Under the pieces are notes generated by a model that was not told where the DNA came from, searched no databases, and saw nothing but the letters and a program-made list of their open reading frames with translations. Below are positions 39,224-48,348 of a stretch of DNA of 64,000 nucleotides, one piece after another (position 1 is the first letter of the stretch; every line of letters begins with the position of its first letter). The DNA comes from Runella aurantiaca (lineage in GTDB: Bacteria > Bacteroidota > Bacteroidia > Cytophagales > Spirosomataceae): contig NZ_QPIW01000019.1 of assembly GCF_003339505.1 (NCBI RefSeq), positions 62,001-126,000 on the forward strand, in the 5' to 3' direction. The translations under genes were made by a program, and so were the position numbers.

Positions 39224-39255
39224 CAAAAGTAGAGATTTATTTTTTCAACTGCAAG
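39224..39255 (-). promoter_or_regulatory. Promoter for tRNA-Trp-secE-nusG-ribosomal operon
   Basis: Minus strand TACTTTTG (39224-39231) is a full TAnnTTTG -7 match. CTTG (39252-39255) lies 20 bases upstream as a weak -33. The tRNA 5' end follows about 28 bases on. This would supply the ribosomal/RNAP operon independently of tuf. Confidence 0.55.
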
Positions 39256-39270
39256 ACTTTCAGAAGATTT

Positions 39271-40479
39271 TCAATTTTTTGTTAATAATTTCTTTACTAA
39301 GACCAAACTAAAAACGGTCAGTACCGCTCCCATCATAAAAGGAGCCCCTGCAAACTGAAATGGAGCGGAAGGAGACGTAAAATAAGCAAAGAGAGAAGTC
39401 ATCATAATTGGCCCAAAAATCGCCGTTAAACTCATCAAACCCGTAAGAGCTCCCCGAAGCTCACCCTGTTCATTGGGAGGTACTTCATTGGACATAATCG
39501 CTTGTAGGGCAGGCGTAGCAATTCCTCCCAGTGCCGACATGACGGTGATGGCAAACATCATCCAACCTTTATCGGCAAAAGCATACAACAGGAAACTTAG
39601 GGCATAGAGGGAAAGCCCCCAATAGATAGATTTTGTATTTCCTAACCTTGGAATAACCGTTCGCGTTAAACCGCCCTGTACAATGGCGGCCATCAAACCC
39701 ACAAAAGCCAAAGAGTAGCCAACCCATTTTTCATCCCAACCAAATTTTTCCATGGTAAAATAAGTCCAGGTACTTTGAGTAGCATACCCAGCAATATATG
39801 TCAAAACCAATGGAATAACCAGTCCGAAAATAACTGGATATTTTTGTAAATGCCGCAATGCGCCTACAGGATTTGCACGTTTCCAATCAAATGGACGGCG
39901 ATTTTTTACATCAAGTGATTCAGGCAACACAAAATAGCCGTAAATACAATTCAATAAACTTAACCCTGCCGACACAAAAAAAGGCACGCGTGGCCCGTAT
40001 TGACCCAGTAACCCTCCAATCATTGGACCAAGAATGAATCCTAATCCAAAAGCAGCGCCAATCAGCCCAAAATTCTGAGCCCGTTTTTCAGGAGGGCTGA
40101 CATCTGCAATGTAGGCCCCAGCGGTTGAAAAACTTGCCCCAAATATTCCAGCTATGACCCGGGCCAAAAATAACCAACCTATGCTTGAAGCAAAAGCGCT
40201 GAAAATATAATCTAATCCAAACCCAAACAAAGAACCCAGTAATATAGGCCTGCGACCGTATTGGTCGCTCAAACCGCCCAAAATCGGCGAAAAAATAAAT
40301 TGCGCAACAGAATATACAAACATTAGCCAACCTCCATAGAGGGCAGCGTCTGAAAGGCCTTCACTCGTCAATTCTTGTATAAGTCTTGGTATAACCGGTA
40401 CAATGATTCCAATACCAGTTATGTCAATTAATAAAGTGATGAAGATAAAAATGAGTGCAGAGTTACGTTTTTTGGCCAT
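39271..40479 (-). CDS. MFS drug exporter, TetA/TCR-like
   Basis: 402 residues from ATG 40479 (a GTG two codons upstream is possible). Twelve hydrophobic segments; the antiporter motif A between segments 2 and 3 reads [11 protein letters not shown] and motif C-like [10 protein letters not shown] lies in segment 5, as in proton-coupled TetA-class exporters. Substrate unknown; annotation as tetracycline resistance would be over-reading. It lies between tuf and tRNA-Trp, where most bacteria have nothing, and may be transcribed together with the sensor kinase gene 38 bases upstream. Confidence 0.88.
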   Translation of the reverse strand: MAKKRNSALIFIFITLLIDITGIGIIVPVIPRLIQELTSEGLSDAALYGGWLMFVYSVAQFIFSPILGGLSDQYGRRPILLGSLFGFGLDYIFSAFASSIGWLFLARVIAGIFGASFSTAGAYIADVSPPEKRAQNFGLIGAAFGLGFILGPMIGGLLGQYGPRVPFFVSAGLSLLNCIYGYFVLPESLDVKNRRPFDWKRANPVGALRHLQKYPVIFGLVIPLVLTYIAGYATQSTWTYFTMEKFGWDEKWVGYSLAFVGLMAAIVQGGLTRTVIPRLGNTKSIYWGLSLYALSFLLYAFADKGWMMFAITVMSALGGIATPALQAIMSNEVPPNEQGELRGALTGLMSLTAIFGPIMMTSLFAYFTSPSAPFQFAGAPFMMGAVLTVFSLVLVKKLLTKN

Positions 40480-40517
40480 GGGCACAGTTTATAAGAGCGC
40501 ACAAAAGTATAAAAATT

Positions 40518-42398
40518 TTAAGTCAAAGGTACATGAGCCAATACACTTGTGCCTTTCGTGGTAGATTCAATCTGCCATGTCCCTCCCAATGAAGCAATTC
40601 TATCCTGAATATTATACAAACCCTTTCCGCGCTTACTTTCACCATTGATTCCTTTTCCATTGTCAAAAACTTCCAGATGAACATACCCATCGAGGTTCTC
40701 TAATGAGATATAGGCTTCTGTGGCATTAGCATGCTTCAATACATTATTAATCAGTTCAAGGAAAATATTATAAAGTTCAAATTCCGTTTTTTTATTCAAT
40801 CTCTTATCTAGATGTATATTTAATTCAAATTTAGTTTTGTTGCTCCGATTAAGTTTTTCAATCAGTTTTTCAATGCTTACTTGTAATCCATCTTCTTCTA
40901 AATCTTCTGGCAGCAAGTTATGACTCAAAAAACGAACCCGTTGGTGTGCATCATTGGTCATTTCAACCAGGCTATCATACACTTGTTTTTCTTGAGCAGA
41001 CAGATGTTTCGTGTTAAATGACGTCAATGTCCAACGCATAGCAGATAACGTACCGCCTAGCGAATCGTGCAAATCAGCCGCAACACGCTTACGTTCAAGC
41101 GTTTGACCACGTAGTAATGCTTCGGAAATCTCTTTGTTTTGTGATTGTAAAGCGGTAATCAGCTCCCTTTGCGTATCCTCTCTTTCTTCTCTTGTGCGGC
41201 GATAATCCCGCGCCAGCGCCCATGTAAAAAATATCATTTCAAGCATACTTCCAATATGCATCGAATTGACCACAACCAGCGATGGATAGAGGTAACCAAG
41301 TGTCCAGATTATTTGCACTAAAATACCAATAAAATAGGCAATCGTGCCAAACAAATAATACAAAGCAGAGATATTACCCCGTCTATAACTAACGATACAA
41401 GATACAGAAACCAGACTAAAAAACACAAAAATTAGGGCACTTGAGTACACATTTACACTGATGCCAAAAGGAATAATAAATATCCAGCTGCTTAATACAA
41501 CAGACAGGATCATGTCTCCCAGTAAAAATTTGTAAAGCAGGGGAGATGTCTTTTTAAGACGAAGCGCATGAGTATAAAATAAAACGCCCAATACATTGCT
41601 CAGTACTACCGCAAATACAATTCCAAACCTTTTAAGCCAAATATTCTCGGGCCATGCAATACTGTCAATAATACCATAACCACCAATTATGGCAATGGAT
41701 AAGTACCCCAGTAGAAAGAGCACATACAACAAAAAGTTTCGCTCTTTAGTAACCAACAAAAACACCACCTGAACTATAATCATACAAAGTGCAAACCCCA
41801 AGTGCGCACTCCAAAACCAAAGCTCGTCTAAATAACTACTGTAAAAATAGTGGGTTTCCGAAAGTTTGAGTTTTATCAGTTTCGCATCTGTCCCAACCAA
41901 TTGAACGTAGATTGTATAATTTTGATTGGGAAGAATATCAATCGGAATGGCGCATTGATGAACGCTAATCTCACGTTGGTAAGTGGGGAATGCATCTCTA
42001 ACCGTTTTTTTAATAATTTCTCCAGATGCCTCATTGATTAAAAACACATTCAATTCATCAATCATAGGGTAGTCATTTCTCAAAACCCAATTAATGGGCT
42101 TATCGGTTTGTTTTCGCACCCGAAAACGAACCCAATGATATGCCTCTTCAATAAATCCAAAATCTGGCAAATGGCTTTGCGTACTTTTAAAGGAGAGTGA
42201 GGAATCTCTAAGCAGCTCCTCCATTATTAGATGGCGAGTAGTATCTTCAAAATATTCAATACTATTTTTCCCCCATAAATTTACCTCTATGGATTTTTCA
42301 TTAAGGATTGTTACTGGTAACTGAGCTTTTACAAGCTGACTCAGCAAACAGAAAATCAAAATCCCTGCAATACAACTATAAAACTTTAATCCCGGCAT
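40518..42398 (-). CDS. 7TMR-DISM sensor histidine kinase (HisKA_3 type)
   Basis: 626 residues. Signal sequence, an extracellular 7TMR-DISM domain of beta-sandwich type (about 35-165, with AYHWVRFRVR), seven membrane helices (about 185-390), a coiled coil, then a HisKA_3 dimerisation domain with the phospho-accepting His444 in AADLHDSLGGTLSA. The HATPase domain shows an N-box ELINNVLKHA, DNGKG and GKGLYNI. Such kinases sense carbohydrate-like or other extracellular ligands and signal to LuxR/NarL-type regulators. No response regulator is encoded in the window, so it is an orphan here. It sits just behind the tuf terminator. Confidence 0.93.
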   Translation of the reverse strand: MPGLKFYSCIAGILIFCLLSQLVKAQLPVTILNEKSIEVNLWGKNSIEYFEDTTRHLIMEELLRDSSLSFKSTQSHLPDFGFIEEAYHWVRFRVRKQTDKPINWVLRNDYPMIDELNVFLINEASGEIIKKTVRDAFPTYQREISVHQCAIPIDILPNQNYTIYVQLVGTDAKLIKLKLSETHYFYSSYLDELWFWSAHLGFALCMIIVQVVFLLVTKERNFLLYVLFLLGYLSIAIIGGYGIIDSIAWPENIWLKRFGIVFAVVLSNVLGVLFYTHALRLKKTSPLLYKFLLGDMILSVVLSSWIFIIPFGISVNVYSSALIFVFFSLVSVSCIVSYRRGNISALYYLFGTIAYFIGILVQIIWTLGYLYPSLVVVNSMHIGSMLEMIFFTWALARDYRRTREEREDTQRELITALQSQNKEISEALLRGQTLERKRVAADLHDSLGGTLSAMRWTLTSFNTKHLSAQEKQVYDSLVEMTNDAHQRVRFLSHNLLPEDLEEDGLQVSIEKLIEKLNRSNKTKFELNIHLDKRLNKKTEFELYNIFLELINNVLKHANATEAYISLENLDGYVHLEVFDNGKGINGESKRGKGLYNIQDRIASLGGTWQIESTTKGTSVLAHVPLT

Positions 42399-42444
42399 TT
42401 CTTTTTGAAAAAGAGAACGCCAAATTAGCGAGTTAATCGTAAAT

Positions 42445-42476
42445 AAAAAAGGGCACTCAATTGAGTGCCCTTTTTG
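42445..42476. terminator. tuf terminator (bidirectional)
   Basis: Perfect 10-base arms GGGCACTCAA (42451-42460) and TTGAGTGCCC (42461-42470), a 20-base palindrome flanked by A-run and T-run, so it has a U-tract in either direction. It is 26 bases after the tuf stop and separates tuf from the inserted sensor-kinase/exporter genes. Confidence 0.9.
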
Positions 42477-42496
42477 TATATCTTAAAATATACCAA

Positions 42497-43684
42497 TTAG
42501 TCAACGATTTCGGTTACTTTACCAGCACCTACAGTACGTCCACCTTCGCGGATAGCGAAACGAAGACCTTTCTCCATAGCGATTTGGTTGATAAGAACGA
42601 CATCAATCGTCAAGTTATCACCAGGCATAACCATTTCAACACCAGCAGGTAAAGTAATGATACCTGTTACGTCAGTGGTACGGAAATAGAACTGTGGACG
42701 GTAGTTGTTAAAGAATGGAGTGTGACGACCACCTTCTTCTTTTGACAAGATGTAAACCTCCGCTTTAAATTTAGCGTGTGGTTTTACTGAACCTGGCTTA
42801 CAAATAACCATACCACGACGGATATCAGATTTTTCAATACCACGGAGGAGCAAACCCACGTTGTCACCTGCTTCACCACGGTCAAGGATTTTGCGGAACA
42901 TCTCAACCCCTGTTACGGTAGATTTGAGGTTTTCTGCACCCATACCAAGGATTTCAACAGGATCACCAGAGTTGATCACACCACGCTCGATACGACCAGT
43001 AGCAACCGTACCACGACCAGTGATCGTAAATACGTCTTCAACTGGCATCAAGAATGGCTTGTCCATATCGCGAGCAGGAGTTGGAATCCAGCTATCTACG
43101 GCATCCATCAAATCTTCGATGGTTTTAACCCATTTTGCATCGCCGTTCAAACCACCAAGAGCTGAACCTTGAATTACAGGGATATTATCACCGTCGAATT
43201 CATAGAAAGACAACAGTTCGCGAATTTCCATTTCAACAAGTTCCAATAACTCGGGATCGTCTACCATGTCCACTTTGTTCATGAAAACAACCAATTGAGG
43301 TACACCTACCTGACGAGCAAGAAGGATGTGCTCACGAGTTTGTGGCATTGGACCGTCAGTAGCAGCTACCACAATGATAGCACCATCCATCTGAGCAGCA
43401 CCCGTTACCATGTTTTTTACGTAGTCAGCGTGACCTGGACAGTCAACGTGAGCATAGTGACGATTAACGGTCTGGTATTCTACGTGAGCCGTGTTGATTG
43501 TAATACCGCGTTCTTTTTCTTCCGGCGCATTATCAATTGATGAGAAATCACGCTTTTCTGCCAAGCCTTTTTCTGCGAGTACTTTAGTGATAGCAGCAGT
43601 CAAAGTAGTTTTACCGTGGTCAACGTGACCGATAGTACCTACGTTTACGTGGGGTTTGCTACGGTCGAATTGTGCTTTTGCCAT
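42497..43684 (-). CDS. tuf: Elongation factor Tu
   Basis: 395 residues. All G motifs are present: [10 protein letters not shown] (residues 19-28), DCPGHADYV, and NKVDMVDD; domain 3 ends [19 protein letters not shown]. It delivers aminoacyl-tRNA to the ribosome. It is the last gene of the tRNA-Tyr, tRNA-Gly, tRNA-Thr, tuf unit, as in the tufB operon of E. coli, and is followed by a strong terminator. Confidence 0.99.
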   Translation of the reverse strand: MAKAQFDRSKPHVNVGTIGHVDHGKTTLTAAITKVLAEKGLAEKRDFSSIDNAPEEKERGITINTAHVEYQTVNRHYAHVDCPGHADYVKNMVTGAAQMDGAIIVVAATDGPMPQTREHILLARQVGVPQLVVFMNKVDMVDDPELLELVEMEIRELLSFYEFDGDNIPVIQGSALGGLNGDAKWVKTIEDLMDAVDSWIPTPARDMDKPFLMPVEDVFTITGRGTVATGRIERGVINSGDPVEILGMGAENLKSTVTGVEMFRKILDRGEAGDNVGLLLRGIEKSDIRRGMVICKPGSVKPHAKFKAEVYILSKEEGGRHTPFFNNYRPQFYFRTTDVTGIITLPAGVEMVMPGDNLTIDVVLINQIAMEKGLRFAIREGGRTVGAGKVTEIVD

Positions 43685-43831
43685 TGTTGTATTAACTAAA
43701 AGTTGATTTTGAATTTATTATGGATTTACAGAGAAAACTTGCATTCCAGAGTTTTACGAAGGCAAAAAGACGAGCCATGAAGTACTGAATCTCACGCTCG
43801 CATGATTATACAAATAATTACCTTCACCTCG

Positions 43832-43903
<72 letters not shown>

Positions 43904-43999
43904 TTTCAATAAAAAAGTTAACCGTTATTCGTTAAAAGTTATTAGTTAAGTATTAGTCTCTAAATAACGATTAACAAGTAACAATTAACTTGAAAAATG
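43904..43999 (-). repeat. AT-rich spacer with TTAACG-type repeats between tRNA-Gly and tRNA-Thr
   Basis: This spacer is built from imperfect copies of GTTAACCGTTA, TTCGTTAA, AGTTATTAGTTAAG and AAATAACGATTAACAAGTAACAATTAAC-like sequence (quoted here only in short pieces: GTTAACCGTTA at 43917-43927, AAATAACGATTA at 43962-43973). Both short motifs recur at 61970-61994 on the other strand. Confidence 0.5.
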
Positions 44000-44072
44000 A
44001 GCGGGAGACGGGGCTCGAACCCGCCACCTGAAGCTTGGAAGGCTACCGCTCTACCAAATGAGCTACTCCCGC
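44000..44072 (-). tRNA. tRNA-Gly (TCC)
   Basis: 73 bases. Minus strand GCGGGAG pairs with CTCCCGC; D-arm TAGCTCATTTGGTAGAGC; anticodon loop CTTCCAA gives TCC; T-arm GGGTTCGAGCCC. No encoded CCA. Confidence 0.96.
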
Positions 44073-44146
44073 GTTTTCTAGTTGTCAGTTTTCGGACAAG
44101 TGTTGACAGTGTGAAAACGAACAGCCGAAAACCTGTTTACTAAAAG

Positions 44147-44229
44147 TGGGGGCGGATGGATTCGAACCACCGAAGGTATGAACCAGCAGATTTACAGTCT
44201 GCCCCATTTGGCCACTCTGGTACACCCCC
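44147..44229 (-). tRNA. tRNA-Tyr (GTA)
   Basis: 83 bases, the size of a class II tRNA. Minus strand GGGGGTG pairs with CGCCCCC, discriminator A; anticodon loop CTGTAAA gives GTA; there is a long variable arm (CTGGTTCATACCTTCGG region) and T-arm GGTTCGAATCC. It is the promoter-proximal gene of the tuf unit. Confidence 0.97.
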
Positions 44230-44280
44230 TTGTTACTCTCAAAAAACGCCCAAAAGCTGTTTGATTTTCTTTTGGAGTCG

Positions 44281-44311
44281 CAAATGTATAAGGTTTTGCT
44301 TTTAATTCAAA
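44281..44311 (-). promoter_or_regulatory. Consensus Bacteroidota promoter for the tRNA-tuf unit
   Basis: On the minus strand TTTG (44308-44311), exactly 19 bases, then TACATTTG (44281-44288): a complete match to TTTG-N19-TAnnTTTG. Transcription would start around 44275, about 45 bases before the tRNA-Tyr 5' end, and run through tRNA-Gly, tRNA-Thr and tuf to the palindromic terminator at 42445-42476. Confidence 0.85.
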
Positions 44312-44419
44312 CCTTTACTTAAAAAAATATTTTACTAAAGTATTTTCGAAACCACAAATAATGCGGTTAAAAGCCCGAATAGAATCATCGAAAAGCTTTT
44401 AACCGCCTAACTATGAATA

Positions 44420-45454
44420 TTATAGACGAATCCCGAAACTAATCATCCGTACCGCAGGCCCTTTATTTGTTTGGTATAATTCTCCTAAATCATACTGCAT
44501 AAATAAATCTGGAAAATGACGAATTCCTAATTCAGCCCCGATTCCATAACGAAAATCATTTAAATGAAAGTTGGCATGCGTACGTTCTGAGCGTCCCTTA
44601 CGTTCTTCCTGAACCTTTGTATAACTATCCAATCGGTACCCTCCGTACATCCCTACACTTAAGTAGGAAATTGGGCCATGATGAATAGCTAACGTAGGCA
44701 TCAGCGAAAGATTCAAATAAGCCGACGTTAGCTTAGACTTATGAACATCACCAGAGGTATTTGCCACTGGAAATGAAATAGCACGCGTATCTTTCTGAAC
44801 AGTATTGTTTCCGTCAAACATCATGTTGTACCACGAAACGTCGATTCCTAAATCCAATCCCAATGAAGCATCTTTCCCCCTGCTTATAGCTGCTCCCCGA
44901 ACCCATGTAAGACTGACAAAACGCGACCCCCACGGCAATAAATCATAATCTGATTCCTGATAGCTAAGCGGCGTATTTTGGGCATACGTGTTCAGACCAA
45001 CAAGTACATCAAATCCATTTCGTGGACTTTTATATCGCCGTGTTACACTGCGCGTAACGGTTCCGTCGTCTTTATTGTTTTCAGAACGTTTTACATCCTC
45101 ATCCTTAGAATCTGACGATTTCTGGCTGGGCTCATTAATCGTAATTTTAACTTCTCCGTCTTTACGACTGATAACTAAAACTGTGTCTTTTAAGTATTTA
45201 CGACCGTTTTGTTCGTTGATGTAGATGTAGGTTTCTTTGCTGCTAGAATCCAGCGCGGCGCCCATATCCCGAACAATTTTATTGAGGTCATATTGACGAA
45301 GGCTTTGAATACCTTCTTTATCCTTGGCCTGAATAATCAGGCGGGTATTGTTACCGAACTGTACAATCAAAGAATCTCCTTTTTGAGTGTATTTTTCGGC
45401 TTGCGCAACAAAAGCGATAAACGCTAAAACAAAGGTTACAATTGACTTTTTCAT
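44420..45454 (-). CDS. Outer-membrane beta-barrel-like protein, hypothetical
   Basis: 344 residues from ATG 45454, which yields a clean signal peptide (MKKSIVTFVLAFIAFVAQA); the open frame extends 13 codons upstream. An N-terminal about 100-residue region (TQKGDSLIVQFGNNTRLIIQ, DGEVKITIN) precedes an acidic linker (SQKSSDSKDEDVKRSENN) and a C-terminal barrel with alternating aromatic strands (YLSVGMYGGYRLDSYTK, FRYGIGAELGIRH) ending on MISFGIRL. It is the third gene after an ECF sigma factor and an anti-sigma-like gene, so probably part of that envelope regulon. No specific family recognised. Confidence 0.72.
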   Translation of the reverse strand: MKKSIVTFVLAFIAFVAQAEKYTQKGDSLIVQFGNNTRLIIQAKDKEGIQSLRQYDLNKIVRDMGAALDSSSKETYIYINEQNGRKYLKDTVLVISRKDGEVKITINEPSQKSSDSKDEDVKRSENNKDDGTVTRSVTRRYKSPRNGFDVLVGLNTYAQNTPLSYQESDYDLLPWGSRFVSLTWVRGAAISRGKDASLGLDLGIDVSWYNMMFDGNNTVQKDTRAISFPVANTSGDVHKSKLTSAYLNLSLMPTLAIHHGPISYLSVGMYGGYRLDSYTKVQEERKGRSERTHANFHLNDFRYGIGAELGIRHFPDLFMQYDLGELYQTNKGPAVRMISFGIRL

Positions 45455-45500
45455 GGCTGTATTGATGTTAAATTTGATACTTAGTAGTTTCATGGTTGAT

Positions 45501-46352
45501 TTAATTACGTTCCTTGCCAGTGGCTTTAGCCAGCATTTTATTTGGATTGAATCCTACTTCGTCCCAGTCTACGCGTTCGCCATTTTTAGCATTTTTCAAT
45601 TGCTTCCATACTTTGGCCATACGAGTGGATTTACGGGGTTTATTGAGAATATCGTCTTCCAGTTCATCCGACATAGATTTAGTTTCGTCCAATTTTATTC
45701 TGGGTTCAACAATGGTTTCTTTCGCATTGGCAGCGACTAACGTTTCTTTTAATTCGGGCAACTGCAACACCACAGTCTTTGCTCCAGGTGTAATTTCTGG
45801 GTGAGTCGACGTCTGAGCAATTATCCGAGGACTTTCGACTATAGGCTCTGGCGCGTTTTCGGGTTTAGCCTGATTATCTGCTTTTTGTACATCTGGCAAA
45901 GTCGCCACCATTGGTTGAGGACTAACAGGCGCTGATTTCAATTCAGGTGCAGTGTTGGGGGTATTTTTCCGAACCATTTGTTTGATAGACTCAGACTTGT
46001 TTAACGCAGCGGCTACTTGGTCTTGTTCGGCAAGTGGTGCATCCACCTCCATTTTTATTTCGTCTTTGGGGGCAACTTGTTTTTCTATTGCTTTCGCTTT
46101 GGTGCTGTGGGTGTGTTGAGCCAAGTGGGTTTCATTTGACGAATTTGCGCGCCAAGTCAACCAGCCTGCTACCAGAAGTAAACACACACCTGCCGCCGCC
46201 AACCAAGGCCCTTGCTGCCACCAACCACCGATTCGGCGTTTTTTATTTTGCTGCATCCGTAGTTGCAGCTTATCCCAGGCTTCGTCGCGTGGTTTGATTT
46301 CAGCTTCTTTGAGCTTTTGGGCAAAGAGTTTGTCAATAGGGTGCTTTTTCAT
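45501..46352 (-). CDS. Anti-sigma-factor-like membrane protein
   Basis: 283 residues. A cytoplasmic N-terminus of about 45 residues (KLFAQKLKEAEIKPRDEAWDKLQ) precedes a basic patch and a single membrane span (WLAAAGVCLLLVAGWLTW, about 49-66). The rest is low-complexity, rich in Glu, Lys, Pro and Ala, and presumably periplasmic. The gene starts 2 bases after the ECF sigma stop. Position and topology suggest an anti-sigma factor, although no zinc-binding anti-sigma motif is visible, so this is an inference from context. Confidence 0.7.
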   Translation of the reverse strand: MKKHPIDKLFAQKLKEAEIKPRDEAWDKLQLRMQQNKKRRIGGWWQQGPWLAAAGVCLLLVAGWLTWRANSSNETHLAQHTHSTKAKAIEKQVAPKDEIKMEVDAPLAEQDQVAAALNKSESIKQMVRKNTPNTAPELKSAPVSPQPMVATLPDVQKADNQAKPENAPEPIVESPRIIAQTSTHPEITPGAKTVVLQLPELKETLVAANAKETIVEPRIKLDETKSMSDELEDDILNKPRKSTRMAKVWKQLKNAKNGERVDWDEVGFNPNKMLAKATGKERN

Positions 46353-46354
46353 CG

Positions 46355-46948
46355 TTATTTCCCTTTTAAACTTTTCACCGCTTCAGCGGTTTGATTTAAA
46401 TCTTCTATTTCTTTTATCATGTCTTGCAGCAAAGCACGTGCCCGATGCAGTTGCGACTTTGAGGTGCTTTCCGTAATCCCTAATTGCTCGGCAATCTCGG
46501 CATGTGAGTATCCCTCAATGGCATACAGGTTAAACACTGTACGGTAACCTGTCGGTAACTTGGCGATAACTGCCATTAAATCATCCACTTCGAGGGTGGC
46601 ATCAGCCCATTCATAATTAGGAAGATGTTGTGCTTCTGGCGCATCAAGGTCTACTTCAATATGGCGCTTAGTGCGCAAATACATCAACGCTTCATTGGTC
46701 ATTAATCGACGCATCCAGCCCTCAAAACTACCTTCTCCTTTGAATTGGTCGATCCGGTCAAAAATCTTCATAAATCCCTCAATCAACACATCTTCCGCTT
46801 CCATTTTATCGTTTATATACCGCACACACACCGCCAGCAACCGCCCCGAGTACTTTTCGTACAGGTGACGCTGTGCCTTGGCATCTCCCTTCTGTAAGGA
46901 TTTTACCAATTGGGCTTCGCTCGTGAACAGTTGTAAAATTTTGACCAT
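46355..46948 (-). CDS. ECF-subfamily RNA polymerase sigma factor
   Basis: 197 residues. Region 2 includes DAKAQRHLYEKYSGRLLAVC, the DAEDVLIEGFMKIF-like segment (here MEAEDVLIEGFMKIF) and FEGWMRRLMTNEALMYLR; region 4 has LPTGYRTVFNLYAIEGYSHAEIAEQLGI and the helix STSKSQLHRAR, the -35 recognition element. It directs RNA polymerase to a small regulon, very likely including its own operon with the anti-sigma-like and barrel genes. It is divergent from the serpin gene across about 140 bases. Confidence 0.94.
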   Translation of the reverse strand: MVKILQLFTSEAQLVKSLQKGDAKAQRHLYEKYSGRLLAVCVRYINDKMEAEDVLIEGFMKIFDRIDQFKGEGSFEGWMRRLMTNEALMYLRTKRHIEVDLDAPEAQHLPNYEWADATLEVDDLMAVIAKLPTGYRTVFNLYAIEGYSHAEIAEQLGITESTSKSQLHRARALLQDMIKEIEDLNQTAEAVKSLKGK

Positions 46949-47085
46949 AATCAGGCTGTTTCAAAAGGTAGATGCAAATGCTTGGCACAAAGGTTGCATG
47001 AGTTTAAAAAAATTTATTCAAGTTCCAACCGTTATACAACCATCAACGTCATAGCATCAGTTTCCAACCAAAAAATTTGACAGCT

Positions 47086-48339
47086 ATGACAACTATTCCT
47101 AGAACAGCTTTAACCATGAGAACTTCTTCATTTTTTCAGTGTGTACTGGTCATTGCCGCTACCCTGATGTTGCTTTGGGTGGCCTTGGGATGCAGCTCCA
47201 CCAGCCCTTCGCCCGTAGGCGAAGAGGTAAAAATCTCCGAAAACTTTGCCAGTCGTACCGACGACTTTGCCTTTGATTTTTTCAAAAGGCTTAATGACGA
47301 AGAGCCGTCCGACAAAAACGTATTTGTATCACCTTTGAGCTTGCACATGGCGCTGGGTATGTTGCTCAACGGTGCCAACGGACAAACTGCCGACGAGATT
47401 CAAAAAACCCTCAAATTGAACGGAATCTCGTTGGCAGACGCCAACGCAACTTATTTAAAACTCATAGAAGGGCTACCCAAAACAGACCCTAAAGTTACGC
47501 TTAGTTTAGCCAATTCAGTATGGAATCGAAATACGTTTCAGCCCGAAACCGACTTTGTTAACATCTTAAAAAATTCTTTTAAGGCAGACGCGTCCCAATT
47601 TAGTGGCTCGGATGCAACGCCCCTAAATACGTGGGCAAGCGATAAAACTAACGGCAAAATCAAAAAAGTACTTGATAAAATAGAGCCGCAAATGGTGTTG
47701 TTTTTGATGAATGCCCTCTATTTTAAGGGTGATTGGACGACAAGTTTTGACGAGCAAAAAACCACTGATTACCCATTTCAACTGGCTGAAAGCAAAACAA
47801 AAAATGTCAAAATGATGCAAATGAAAAGCAAAATTTCGTTTGCCAATCGTGATGGATATTTTGCGTATGAACTTCCCTACGGCAATGGCCGCTATGCCAT
47901 GACTGTATTGGTACCAATCGGCACACAAGGAGTCAATGATTTAGTAACCAAACTTACCGCTACCGAATGGAATCAATTGCAGGCAGGATTGAAAGAAGTG
48001 GATAATCTTTCGATTGGATTACCTCGCTTTACCCTTGAATACGAAGTGTATTTGAATGAGGTGTTGAAAAAAATGGGTATGCCATCCGCGTTTATTCCTA
48101 ACGTAGCAGACCTAACTAAAATTAGTAAAACAGGCAATCTAAATGTAGGGTTTGTCAAGCAAAATACATTTGTAGCCGTGGATGAAAAAGGGACCGAAGC
48201 GGCGGCTGTTACTACCATCGGAGTAGAGCTAACTTCGCTTCCTCAAACATATTATGCAGACCGTCCGTTTGTGTTTATCATCAGCGAGAAAACATCTGAT
48301 ACCGTTTTGTTTATGGGTAAAATGGTTAATCCTTCTTAA
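47086..48339 (+). CDS. Serpin-family protease inhibitor (lipoprotein)
   Basis: 417 residues from ATG 47086; ATG 47116 is possible, while the in-frame TTG at 47077 is unlikely. A lipoprotein signal ends at Cys36 (WVALGC). The serpin fold follows: NVFVSPLSLHMALGMLLNGA, NALYFKGDW, MKMMQMK-type strand, and the reactive-centre hinge DEKGTEAAAVTT, which has the Gly, Thr and small residues of inhibitory serpins. The loop then continues GVELTSLPQ before the strand RPFVFIISE. It should trap serine or cysteine proteases covalently at the cell surface or periplasm; P1 cannot be assigned safely. Ends in a strong shared terminator. Confidence 0.95.
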   Translation: MTTIPRTALTMRTSSFFQCVLVIAATLMLLWVALGCSSTSPSPVGEEVKISENFASRTDDFAFDFFKRLNDEEPSDKNVFVSPLSLHMALGMLLNGANGQTADEIQKTLKLNGISLADANATYLKLIEGLPKTDPKVTLSLANSVWNRNTFQPETDFVNILKNSFKADASQFSGSDATPLNTWASDKTNGKIKKVLDKIEPQMVLFLMNALYFKGDWTTSFDEQKTTDYPFQLAESKTKNVKMMQMKSKISFANRDGYFAYELPYGNGRYAMTVLVPIGTQGVNDLVTKLTATEWNQLQAGLKEVDNLSIGLPRFTLEYEVYLNEVLKKMGMPSAFIPNVADLTKISKTGNLNVGFVKQNTFVAVDEKGTEAAAVTTIGVELTSLPQTYYADRPFVFIISEKTSDTVLFMGKMVNPS

Positions 48340-48348
48340 ATCAAAGCG

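Noticed and set aside
39271-40479. Annotating the MFS protein as a tetracycline-resistance determinant
   Set aside because: Motif A and C only show a TetA-class proton-coupled exporter; substrate cannot be read from sequence.
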